Positions 1-6,837 of a stretch of DNA of 23,855 nucleotides are shown here, one piece after another (positions within the stretch are counted from its first letter, which is position 1; every line of letters begins with the position of its first letter). Below the pieces are notes generated by a model. It was not told where the DNA came from, searched no databases, and saw only the letters and a program-made list of their open reading frames with translations. The translations under genes and the position numbers were made by a program. The DNA comes from a virus. Where the stretch lies: positions 1 to 23,855 of IMG/VR virus record IMGVR_UViG_3300046468_001700; one strand, given 5' to 3'.

Positions 1-471
1 GTAAAAAATCCCATTATTGATTGTGACTGTTGCCCCACCTGCAGTTCGCAAAGTTGCGGTAGTACGAATTATTCCACCATTCCATAAGAATGTAGAGCTA
101 CCACCAAACGAAATCCCAAAGGTATTATACATTTGCCCACTCGTATTCTCGTTAGGTAAATCAATACCTACTCCGACTGAGTATTTATCTTTTCCATTGG
201 CAGTAGTTTTCACACCTAAATTTAATGTGCCTGTTACTGTGAGTGGATGCCCACTACCTGCATTGATCGCTTGCTTCATCACTTGCAAGGTCTCATAGGC
301 AGGATCAATGCTTAGTGTTCCTTGAACCTCTAAGAAATGAGTTGATGCAATTGTATAAGTAGTGTGATTTCCGCGAACTGTAGTAGTCACTCCTGTCACT
401 CCATTCAACCCACTAAGATCAGTGTCAGTCCCTGTTTGCGTAATCTTGTTACTTGCTTCCGAAAAACTCAT
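1..471 (-). CDS. Partial beta-rich tail appendage protein (runs off left edge)
   Basis: An open frame of 157 codons begins at an ATG at 471 and continues without a stop to base 1, so only the N-terminus is present. The ATG overlaps the stop of the preceding 106-aa gene as ATGA, and an AAAGGA ribosome-binding sequence lies about 6 bases upstream (around 480-485), so the start is well supported. The protein begins MSFSEASNKITQTG and is rich in Thr, Gly, Asn and Val. Short strand-like stretches recur, such as LEVQGTLSIDPA, PLTVTGTLNLGV, NGGIIRTTATL and VTINNGIF, which resemble the rungs of a parallel beta-helix or adhesin. No catalytic motif is visible. As the last gene of a run of fibre and appendage genes it is probably a surface-exposed virion protein, but family and full length cannot be known from this piece. 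Confidence 0.8.
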   Translation of the reverse strand, partial: MSFSEASNKITQTGTDTDLSGLNGVTGVTTTVRGNHTTYTIASTHFLEVQGTLSIDPAYETLQVMKQAINAGSGHPLTVTGTLNLGVKTTANGKDKYSVGVGIDLPNENTSGQMYNTFGISFGGSSTFLWNGGIIRTTATLRTAGGATVTINNGIFY

Positions 472-788
472 GCGTAATCCTTTGTAATTGATGCAAGATT
501 ACCATCCCCATCGTATGTTAAGGTCTTCGTGAGTGTAGTAACATCAGAGCCGTCTTTTTCTACTACGCTTGTTAGATTACCGCTTGTATATGTAAATGTC
601 TTACCCCCCACTTTTGTTCCCTTACCGCTGTCTGTCCATGTCGTCAGCGCTGTAAGCAGACCGCTTGTGAATATAGGCTCCGAATAATTATCGGATGGGC
701 CGCTGTCTACAACACCATCGATACGATTAGATAGGGACTTTAACTCAGTCCCTATCTTCGTACCGATCTGTGAAAAGATATCGGGCAT
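468..788 (-). CDS. Small tail-fibre-associated protein with fibre-type N-terminus and YD/RHS-like repeats
   Basis: This 106-aa protein follows the 836-aa fibre gene after 8 bases and overlaps the next gene by 4 bases (ATGA at 468-471). Its N-terminus, DIFSQIGTKIGTELKSL, matches the start of the 836-aa fibre (DILGKVGEKVGSEIKNI), suggesting a shared adaptor or oligomerisation element. The C-terminal half has two related strand-turn-strand units, KTFTYTSGNLTSV and KTLTYDGDGNLASI, similar in style to YD/RHS-type repeats and to short repeats in other phage tail proteins. No enzyme motif is seen. The joint evidence points to a small structural partner of the fibre, attached at the same place or competing for it. 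The exact role is unknown, but the reading frame is secure from packing and overlap. Confidence 0.8.
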   Translation of the reverse strand: MPDIFSQIGTKIGTELKSLSNRIDGVVDSGPSDNYSEPIFTSGLLTALTTWTDSGKGTKVGGKTFTYTSGNLTSVVEKDGSDVTTLTKTLTYDGDGNLASITKDYA

Positions 789-796
789 CCTTAAGC

Positions 797-3307
797 TTAA
801 GCATCAAATGGTGAGTGCTGCTGACCAGCAGCAGGCTCAAAATCAGGCCACAATAATCTAAAGAAGTCTACAGTTAATACAGGACCTGTGTACGCGGATA
901 AATCGTTTTGGATAGAACCGGAGTAGGTATGTATATTAGAATCTGAGCTTATGTAAAAATAACGAGGTACGTAATTTCCCCATGCCATTACATTTTCAAA
1001 AAGTCCGTAAATCTCAGTAATACCTTCGTCACTCAGAGCTGAATTTAATGTAAAAGTAGTTTTAGTATACATCCGACTTGGATCGGCGAAATTATGTGTA
1101 ATCCTAAAATTATTATTAGTACCTGCCCCATCTCCATCATAAACGTGCAATTTACCGTCTTTTACGAATTGGAATCTATCAATAAATGAAGCATGGGAAG
1201 ATACTGAATCTGTTACTATAGTCGAAGCCTCTACGCCTACACCTGCTACAATAGGTGAAGGACCAGAAAGAACTGAAGTAAGAGCTGCTTCAAAGCTGGC
1301 GTAATTACCAAGGTCAATATTGTTAATCTTGATACCGCTGGAATCTGCAACCTTGAGGGCGCTACCTGCGGTGACATCAAGATCCCCGTTAATGGTTTGA
1401 TTTGCCGCTAAATCTAAAAGCTCTTGCCATACTCCTCCATGAGCGAAGTATCCTCTACCCGTATCATGGACATGTGCAAACATGCCGTGATATGTGGAAG
1501 CGCTAGGAAGATCGCCCGCTGTGGGGAATACATTTCCATAGTAAAATTTTGAAGCTGCACCGTCTTTTTCAACAGTCCATGCGCCTTTAGGCTCATCCCA
1601 TAGAAGTTGAGCATCGGAAAGTTCGGCCCCGGATTCAGTGTATGTGAATATATTGGCTTCACTATCTGATACCCCAGATCCAGAACCTATGGAAAACGAT
1701 CCTACGGGCTCTCTTGAAGTAGACGTTGTGGTAATCTTACTAGTTATTTGGCCTCCGTAAACAGCTGTACTAAACCCAAAGGCTTTAACACCCTCATTCT
1801 CACTTAGATTTCCTGTTGAATCTGGAGTTGACGCAGGTGCAGTATAATTTATGTAAGCAGTAGAAAGGTCTCTATGAGTACCCTGATTCTGCCAGGTAAA
1901 AGACATAGAAGTATACCCTGAGTTATTGGTTTCTTGATAATTTGTTCCATCGAAACTGCAGGAGGCTACATTTGCGCCGTTTACTTGAAATCTGATATCT
2001 CCGGATCCATCGTTAGTGCTTTGAACAACATCAATGTCTGCATGAATCGGGTGGGTTAATTTTTCTCTCCAGTAATACCCCTCATTATTCGAGCTGAAAA
2101 AATTATAATATACACCGGCTAAAGTAAACGATTCGCCGGAGAACGATACAGGCGTGTTTGAAGAAGGCGTACTAGCATCGCCCGATCCAAAAGTTTGTAT
2201 GTAGGTTTTCTCATCAAAATTAACAGCTTCATAATTATCTAACCAAGTAGAGCTGGGGGGAAACGTAGCTCCCTCTGCTGTAGTAAACCGCGCATCCCAA
2301 TTGCCATCATAATTACTAGCACCTTGAGGTGCGAAATAGTCCGTTGCGGAGGCCCCGTAGGTGTCATCCATTCTTTTATACCAAACTTGTTTTATGGTTG
2401 TCCCTGGAGGTGCACTAAATTGGGCTTCCCAAGTCACATGACTAGAGACCGCCGCATAATCACTTTTAGCTTTTAAATATTTTGGCCAGTATCGTATATC
2501 CCGAGAGGGTTCTGCGCCGTACTCATCACTGTAAGGGTTAGTTATGTCAAACACCCACGGCTCAAAATTATGGACACCTGTATAGAATTTATCATTGTTT
2601 ACTACCGTATCAAAACTCCCGGTTGGTGCAAAAGTAAGACCCGACCAACCAGGTATATTTTTAGCACCAACACTCCAGTTTGAATTTGTCCCATTAAATT
2701 TTTGGACTACTGAAAAGTCGGTTACGTCGGCTTTATAAAATCTTTTAAAATACTCTGTATATTTAAAATCTGAAGAGAATTTATATGAAGCATCCAGTTC
2801 ATCTATAACTGTTAAATTGCCTTGAGCTGTTGTGTTGGCCGCGCTAATTGTAAGACCTGCAACAGCGTCGTTCTTTACAAAAGAGCCTGCATCTAGCCCA
2901 CGATTAACCGCAATACCACCAGTATCCGTAGTTATGTTACCATCGGCCGCAAGGTTAACCTCAATCATGTTATCCGAGACCTCAACAGTCTGAGTATTAA
3001 CAATTGTGGTATCTCCTTTGACGATGAGCTCATCTACTTCAGCCCTTTGAGCTCTTAAATTACTAAATACACTGGTTCCATTAGCGTAACTAGCTAGACT
3101 AGCTTTAGTAGAGTATGGGCTAAAATCTAAATCATCTACTTTTTGATTAACAACCCCTAAAGATACTACTGTAGCGTAAGGACTAAAATCAATAGTACTT
3201 GATACATTACCTAAGCTGACCTTAGTCGCGTAGTTGTCTTTAATGTTTTTAATTTCGGAGCCGACTTTTTCGCCGACTTTACCTAGGATATCTGTTGCTG
3301 TGGACAT
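797..3307 (-). CDS. Tail fibre protein, 836 aa
   Basis: Large fibre-like structural protein. Residues about 3-23 form an amphipathic segment (DILGKVGEKVGSEIKNI) shared with the 106-aa gene downstream. Residues 26-71 carry three YxTxxSL units (Tyr26, Tyr44, Tyr65) separated by 18 and 21 residues, as in trimeric fibre shafts. Residues about 97-137 contain the pattern GDTTIVNTQTVEVSDN followed by DTGGIAVNRG, which is common in tail fibres of T4-like and marine phages. Residues about 190-560 are aromatic, Ser/Thr/Asn-rich and of no recognised family, and may hold the host-binding surface. Later come a segment with AHVHDTGRGYFAHGG, seen in phage tail proteins, and a second shaft-like piece (INGDLDVTAG). 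No lyase or hydrolase motif is visible. The start ATG lies six bases after the stop of the preceding 126-aa gene, with no clear Shine-Dalgarno sequence. Structural role is well supported; the receptor is unknown. Confidence 0.85.
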   Translation of the reverse strand: MSTATDILGKVGEKVGSEIKNIKDNYATKVSLGNVSSTIDFSPYATVVSLGVVNQKVDDLDFSPYSTKASLASYANGTSVFSNLRAQRAEVDELIVKGDTTIVNTQTVEVSDNMIEVNLAADGNITTDTGGIAVNRGLDAGSFVKNDAVAGLTISAANTTAQGNLTVIDELDASYKFSSDFKYTEYFKRFYKADVTDFSVVQKFNGTNSNWSVGAKNIPGWSGLTFAPTGSFDTVVNNDKFYTGVHNFEPWVFDITNPYSDEYGAEPSRDIRYWPKYLKAKSDYAAVSSHVTWEAQFSAPPGTTIKQVWYKRMDDTYGASATDYFAPQGASNYDGNWDARFTTAEGATFPPSSTWLDNYEAVNFDEKTYIQTFGSGDASTPSSNTPVSFSGESFTLAGVYYNFFSSNNEGYYWREKLTHPIHADIDVVQSTNDGSGDIRFQVNGANVASCSFDGTNYQETNNSGYTSMSFTWQNQGTHRDLSTAYINYTAPASTPDSTGNLSENEGVKAFGFSTAVYGGQITSKITTTSTSREPVGSFSIGSGSGVSDSEANIFTYTESGAELSDAQLLWDEPKGAWTVEKDGAASKFYYGNVFPTAGDLPSASTYHGMFAHVHDTGRGYFAHGGVWQELLDLAANQTINGDLDVTAGSALKVADSSGIKINNIDLGNYASFEAALTSVLSGPSPIVAGVGVEASTIVTDSVSSHASFIDRFQFVKDGKLHVYDGDGAGTNNNFRITHNFADPSRMYTKTTFTLNSALSDEGITEIYGLFENVMAWGNYVPRYFYISSDSNIHTYSGSIQNDLSAYTGPVLTVDFFRLLWPDFEPAAGQQHSPFDA

Positions 3308-3313
3308 GGTTTT

Positions 3314-3694
3314 TTAAGTTAAGGTTGTTTCTAAATTGTTTTTAAAAGATTCGTAATTTCCGTACTCAACGCGAATTTCATTCATCGCGGGTTCTTCAAT
3401 GTATTGTAAATTATTCCAACTGGTAAAACCGTCACCTACTTTTAATCTTTTGTTGGTGATGTCGTATCCAATAATTCCCTGCTGCAAAGCTGGATTCTGC
3501 TCAGCCCACTCCTCCGCAGTTTTTGTTACAACTCCTGCGCTAGCTAACTCAGAAAGCTCGGCAAAGCCGGCTTCGTAGGTCGATTTAAGGACAAAAATAT
3601 CTACAGATCTTCCGACTAAAGCGCCTGCTGCTGCTAGCGAGCTTCCGTCGTCATCTGACTTTGTAGTATTTTGTATGGAAATATCACCAGGCAT
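3314..3694 (-). CDS. Small tail protein with major-tropism-determinant-like N-terminal fibre motif
   Basis: 126-aa protein. Residues about 61-99 (EEWAEQNPALQQGIIGYDIT, then KRLKVGDGFTSWNNLQYI) match the short motif at the N-terminus of many fibres and receptor-binding proteins, including Bordetella phage Mtd, where it forms a small beta fold built around xWxxxNPxLxxGxxGx and xxxxGDGxTxWxxL. The rest is a low-complexity N-terminus (Ser/Asp/Ala-rich) and a short C-terminal tail. The start overlaps the stop of the Fn3 gene by one base (TAATG at 3694). In most phages this motif heads a longer fibre, but here it occupies almost the whole gene. It probably decorates or joins tail appendages. No C-type lectin variable domain follows, and no reverse transcriptase or template repeat is in the window, so a diversity-generating system is not indicated. 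Confidence 0.8.
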   Translation of the reverse strand: MPGDISIQNTTKSDDDGSSLAAAGALVGRSVDIFVLKSTYEAGFAELSELASAGVVTKTAEEWAEQNPALQQGIIGYDITNKRLKVGDGFTSWNNLQYIEEPAMNEIRVEYGNYESFKNNLETTLT

Positions 3695-3981
3695 TAAGTC
3701 ACGATGATAGTATTGTCAGATAGATCTCCAGGGCCGAACCCCCCAGCATTTTTTGAGAAAGCTCCGTAAGTGTAAGTACCAGCAGTTACATCCTGGTCAA
3801 TGTATTCCTGAGAAGCACTGGCAGAGCCTACTGCCTCGGAAGAAACAGAAGTTGCGCCAGATCTGAAAGAGTCCATGTCGGCTTCTGATGTGTGATCTCC
3901 ACTCTTACGATATACCTCAATAGTGTCTATATCGGATACGGTTGCGGGGTTTGTCCAAGTAAGTTTTATGTTTTTAGCCAT
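3694..3981 (-). CDS. Stand-alone fibronectin type III-like protein
   Basis: 95-aa protein that looks like a single Fn3 or Ig-like beta-sandwich: IKLTWTNPA with the core Trp (W9), a second-sheet strand DTIEVYRKSG (Tyr24), and the typical late strand pair EYIDQDVTAGTYTYGAFSKN around residues 59-78, closing with a hydrophobic strand TIIVT. The loop between is Ser/Ala-rich. Fn3-like domains are common on phage tails and capsids, usually fused to larger proteins and thought to give weak surface binding. A gene with just one such domain suggests a small decoration protein, or a module not fused to its fibre. The 69 bases upstream (3982-4050) are the longest non-coding gap in the window and hold no convincing promoter or hairpin; no Shine-Dalgarno precedes the ATG. 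The stop overlaps the next start (TAATG). Confidence 0.78.
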   Translation of the reverse strand: MAKNIKLTWTNPATVSDIDTIEVYRKSGDHTSEADMDSFRSGATSVSSEAVGSASASQEYIDQDVTAGTYTYGAFSKNAGGFGPGDLSDNTIIVT

Positions 3982-4050
3982 AGTATTAAATTAGATTACG
4001 GTTTTAGTTTGTATACAGATTTGAGGGTTATCAATCGGTTGGCTTTTTAC

Positions 4051-4182
4051 CTAGCTGTTTTTAACAGGAGCAGGCTTACTGGGTAGAACGACAGGTGAAA
4101 CCTTTGAGTTTTTCAACACCCCGGGTCTGTTCGACAGGCTTATATTGCCTATATGTTTGTCGATAGTCTTTACAGTCTTCAT
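4051..4182 (-). CDS. Micro-protein of 43 aa, unknown function
   Basis: A 43-codon frame beginning MKTVKTIDKHIGNISLSN and ending in a Pro/Lys/Ser-rich tail (SPVVLPSKPAPVKNS). Support comes from context rather than homology. Its ATG overlaps the TGA of the 93-aa gene as ATGA (4179-4182), the same coupling used at 4457-4460 and 468-471; a GGAAG lies 11 bases upstream; and without it about 197 bases would be empty in a window with otherwise almost no gaps. No domain is recognised, and there is no signal peptide or membrane segment. It is probably a minor structural or accessory protein of the tail appendage block. It could still be a chance frame. Confidence 0.6.
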   Translation of the reverse strand: MKTVKTIDKHIGNISLSNRPGVLKNSKVSPVVLPSKPAPVKNS

Positions 4183-4460
4183 ATCTTTTTAATCTTCCAT
4201 GTTTCTGGGTTTTTAACCTTCGAGTTTTTTACTTCAATCTTCAACGTTTTCTCTGCGAGCGATAGTGGCGAGAGCGTCTCCAACGCGTTGACGACTGCTT
4301 TGAGTGCAAGTGTTTCTTCGGCACTGGTGCCAGGATCAAGGAGTTTGGCGAGGTATCTACTTCTTTCTTTTTGAAAGCGTTTTTCAAGATGTATAAAAGC
4401 TTCATCGGTCGTTAATCGTTTTAAGTCTGCGAGTTTGTCGAATATTAATATGTCTGTCAT
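4179..4460 (-). CDS. Small helical phage protein, 93 aa, unknown function
   Basis: The protein is predicted from its pattern to be mostly helical and charged: a first helix around ILIFDKLADLKRL, a second around FIHLEKRFQKERSRYLAKLL, then DPGTSAEETLALKAVVNALE and a basic C-terminal tail ending ETWKIKKI. The arrangement of a helix ending in xLLDPxT followed by a second amphipathic helix resembles small conserved proteins I recall in marine podovirus structural regions, but I cannot name the family. It overlaps the gene before it (ATGA, 4457-4460) and the 43-aa gene after it (ATGA, 4179-4182), so translation of the three is probably coupled. Possible roles are a connector-associated protein or a small assembly factor. 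No enzymatic residues are visible. Confidence 0.7.
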   Translation of the reverse strand: MTDILIFDKLADLKRLTTDEAFIHLEKRFQKERSRYLAKLLDPGTSAEETLALKAVVNALETLSPLSLAEKTLKIEVKNSKVKNPETWKIKKI

Positions 4461-4837
4461 ATGATTAAAGAAGTTAAATTCTGCGGACCTGCCGCAGGGG
4501 CTACGACGGATAAATTTGACGGACCGGAAACTGGAACTGAAAACTCAACAGATTCAAGATTTGCAGGACCAAGATCTGGAGCTACTTGGGACAGATTTTG
4601 CGGCCCGAAGGTAGGAGCAAAATTTGAAACGATTAAACACCCGTAATTTTTTCTTACAACCGGGCTTCGTCTTTTTGTAAAAGTTACTTCGGCCTCTTCA
4701 TCTCTATCTATGTCGCAGTATGCTTTTTTAACTGAGCCCGGAAACCTTTTTGCTTGTAGGCCGAAATATTTAGGACTTACACCGAATTTGATGTAGTTAT
4801 CCTTATTATACTTCTTATTTTTATATGCTCGGCTCAT
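4457..4837 (-). CDS. Short PxxGP-repeat protein, relative of the neighbouring 654-aa appendage protein
   Basis: 126-aa protein in two parts. The basic N-terminus (residues 1-66) lines up loosely with that of the 654-aa gene just upstream: a Lys/Tyr-rich start, a PxY motif, then DIDRDEEAEV at 42-51 where the larger protein has a DxDGDGD calcium-loop-like sequence, then a K-R-x-x-V-x-x-K stretch. The C-terminal part (73-122) holds four PxxGP units, FAPTFGPQNL, VAPDLGPANL, SVPVSGPSNL and VAPAAGPQNL, with prolines at 75, 87, 102 and 114 (spacing 12, 15, 12). The protein ends right after the repeats, so it looks like a propeller-less version of its neighbour. The start is 15 bases after the neighbour's stop. 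Role unknown; a co-assembling or capping partner of the larger appendage protein is a reasonable inference. Confidence 0.8.
   Translation of the reverse strand: MSRAYKNKKYNKDNYIKFGVSPKYFGLQAKRFPGSVKKAYCDIDRDEEAEVTFTKRRSPVVRKNYGCLIVSNFAPTFGPQNLSQVAPDLGPANLESVEFSVPVSGPSNLSVVAPAAGPQNLTSLII
4472..4621 (-). repeat. Four PxxGP peptide repeats, coding
   Basis: Region encoding residues about 73-122 of the 126-aa protein, with four units of the form (V/A)-P-x-x-G-P-x-x-L. Spacing is irregular (12, 15, 12 residues), unlike the regular 14-residue array in the neighbouring gene, suggesting an older or decayed copy. Confidence 0.75.
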
Positions 4838-4852
4838 GTTAAAAAATTTGCA

Positions 4853-6817
4853 CTACTCGGCTGGCATTTGAAGCACATCTATTCTCCCCGCTCTATGTCT
4901 TTGAACTGCTACCGTATTTCCATCTCCACTAATCGCAACTGATTTTCCAACATCGTTTTTAGTCGGTTCTGTTCCTGTTCTCCTTACTCCGTTAATTTCA
5001 GTTACAAGCTCCCAAGGGTTCGTTCCAGAGCCTTTATCTCTGTATATTATAACCTGCCCTCCTGAGTCATTACTGCTCCAGCCGACGCTGTCGAGGTCTG
5101 TTACACTTCCATCCTCAGTAAGAAAAGCACTTCCATAAAGTGCGTTTACAATAACCAACAGCGAACCATCATTGCTCATTGCAAGAGAGTTACCAAAATT
5201 AAAATCTCCATACGGCCTGTATTGCGACAGAGATGCGTTCCATTTCTCAATTACAGTTCGTTGACCATAATTTTCACTAATGTTACCCCCAGATGCTGCA
5301 ACAATGGTCCCGTCTTCACTAATCTTATTTCTTGTTTCATGCGTACTAAAGCTGCTGCCAGATGTATATCCGTATGCGTTTAGGATATCCTCTACAAAAA
5401 TGTATTCGGAGTTAACTCCATCCCACTCCCACACCGAGTTTTTCAGCATATTCTCATCGGTGTGTAACACCTTAGAACCGTCTTCGGTTATAGAAACACT
5501 GCTCGTAGCTAACCAATTGCTTGATGTTCCATATACCGAGCCTTTATGAACCCACTTTGAGCTATTGTATTGAAATACTTTAAAATATCCGGGCCTATTT
5601 GAACCCACATTCTGCGGATCAGATCCGACTACAATGTATGTGCCACTTTTATTCAGGGCGACACCGCGCCCAAGGTGTTCATACTCGCCATCTCCCATTA
5701 TATAAGTGCTACCAGTATTATTTTGATTAACATCATCTATAGTATCTTGCCCCCATCTTGACTGGGAAGCATCCCACCGAAATATTTCAACATTTCCGTT
5801 GTTATTGGTCTCTTGGGAGTATGTTGCACCGCCATCAAACCAATCATTGGAAACAGCTACTACATTCCCGTCACCACTTATATGTATTCTTGTAGTTTCC
5901 CCTGTCGAGGTAGAACTCCGTGCTTTACCTAGACTTTCTATAGGGTCTCCTTTTACAGTCCATTGACCACTGCTGTCACTGCGCTCATACACCAAACCCT
6001 TACTCCCACCTACAAATGCAATAGTGTTCCCATCGGTACTGAGAGACATATTAGAAGGATCGCTGTAAGTAATTGAAGACTCGCTGGCGAAAAAGCTTTT
6101 AATTTCAACACCAAGATCTGAAACTCCGGAGTTTGGTTTAACAGTGTCTGAGGTTAAACCAGTAATACCAGTTGTTGGAACTATTATATCCGAGCTTAAA
6201 TTCAAAGGCCCGGCGGCTGGGCTAGCTATTCCACTTAATTGACTTGGGCCACTAACTGGTACAACCACAGTCGAACTTAAGTTTATCGGCCCAACATCAG
6301 GAGCGAGATCTACTGTCTCTAAAGAACTCGGTCCTAATTGAGGAGCTACTACCATTAAATTAAGACTAGAAGGTCCTACTTCAGGAATTACTGTAGTCGA
6401 AGTTACACTTTCCGGTCCTAATTGAGGAGCTACTTCGCCAGTGCCAAGTTCTAGCGGACCAGCAGCAGGAATAGCTATAGATGAACCAAGAGATACAGGG
6501 CCAGCTTGCGGGACTACAGCTGCAGCCACCATTAAGGTAGGGCCAAAAATAGGTTCCGCAAATGCCAACCTTGTTGTGTTAAAAGGTCCTCTTGGAGGGT
6601 CTACATGAAGACCGGGCTTTTCAGCCACACCCGCACGCTGCTTTGGATATAAACCATCCAAATCACCATCTCCGTCAAAATCACCAAATCCCAGTTTAAT
6701 AGAAGCACCATGAGATGCTTTCTCTTCAAGATACTCAGGATTATATTTCCTTTTGTATCTTCTTTGTGAAATATTAGTTAGTTTTTTATGACGGTATATG
6801 TGCGGGAGTTTTGACAT
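4853..6817 (-). CDS. Tail appendage protein: PxxGP repeat stalk plus seven-repeat beta-propeller
   Basis: 654-aa protein with three visible parts. Residues 1-70 are basic and include DFDGDGDLDG (46-55), a classic DxDxDxD calcium-binding loop as in EF-hand, dockerin or FG-GAP sequences. Residues about 86-236 are eleven units of (V/A)-x-P-x-x-G-(P)-x-x-L, with prolines at 89, 103, 117, 131, 145, 159, 173, 187, 200, 214 and 228, a nearly perfect 14-residue period; the last two units lose the second Pro. Residues about 244-654 contain seven (S/K)-x-(D/S)-G units (near 262, 316, 391, 446, 502, 550, 632), most followed by strands like VEIFRWDASQSRW or FKVFQYNSSKWV. This is the layout of a seven-bladed propeller of the kind found in marine microbial surface proteins. 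Such propellers commonly bind ligands or partners, so a host-contact role is likely. It follows the portal gene by 20 bases. Function is inferred; the fold assignment is fairly strong. Confidence 0.85.
   Translation of the reverse strand: MSKLPHIYRHKKLTNISQRRYKRKYNPEYLEEKASHGASIKLGFGDFDGDGDLDGLYPKQRAGVAEKPGLHVDPPRGPFNTTRLAFAEPIFGPTLMVAAAVVPQAGPVSLGSSIAIPAAGPLELGTGEVAPQLGPESVTSTTVIPEVGPSSLNLMVVAPQLGPSSLETVDLAPDVGPINLSSTVVVPVSGPSQLSGIASPAAGPLNLSSDIIVPTTGITGLTSDTVKPNSGVSDLGVEIKSFFASESSITYSDPSNMSLSTDGNTIAFVGGSKGLVYERSDSSGQWTVKGDPIESLGKARSSTSTGETTRIHISGDGNVVAVSNDWFDGGATYSQETNNNGNVEIFRWDASQSRWGQDTIDDVNQNNTGSTYIMGDGEYEHLGRGVALNKSGTYIVVGSDPQNVGSNRPGYFKVFQYNSSKWVHKGSVYGTSSNWLATSSVSITEDGSKVLHTDENMLKNSVWEWDGVNSEYIFVEDILNAYGYTSGSSFSTHETRNKISEDGTIVAASGGNISENYGQRTVIEKWNASLSQYRPYGDFNFGNSLAMSNDGSLLVIVNALYGSAFLTEDGSVTDLDSVGWSSNDSGGQVIIYRDKGSGTNPWELVTEINGVRRTGTEPTKNDVGKSVAISGDGNTVAVQRHRAGRIDVLQMPAE
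6110..6562 (-). repeat. Eleven PxxGP peptide repeats with 42-base period, coding
   Basis: Tandem array inside the 654-aa gene, 14 residues (42 bases) per unit with one unit of 13. At the DNA level a 22-base perfect repeat occurs at 6329-6350 and again at 6413-6434, offset by exactly 84 bases (two units), which shows fairly recent duplication within the array. Other units have diverged in sequence but keep Pro, Gly and Leu positions. Confidence 0.85.
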
Positions 6818-6837
6818 TAAGCAACGGCACTCATAAT

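Noticed and set aside
3314-3694. Diversity-generating retroelement target because of the Mtd-like motif
   Set aside because: Only the N-terminal fibre motif is present; no C-lectin variable region, template repeat or reverse transcriptase is seen.
3982-4050. Promoter in the longest intergenic gap
   Set aside because: TTGATA and TATACA-like boxes occur on the minus strand but only 13 bases apart, and genes on both sides look co-transcribed.
4055-4070. Hairpin with CTGTT/AACAG arms as a terminator
   Set aside because: Five base pairs, AT-rich, no U-tract, and it lies inside the 43-aa frame.
4461-4646. Plus-strand frame with periodic Gly-Pro units
   Set aside because: The periodicity is the mirror of the PxxGP coding repeats on the minus strand.
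6815-6834. Five-codon mini-frame MSAVA between the portal and the propeller gene, ending in TAATG
   Set aside because: Too short to judge; probably chance, though it could aid reinitiation.
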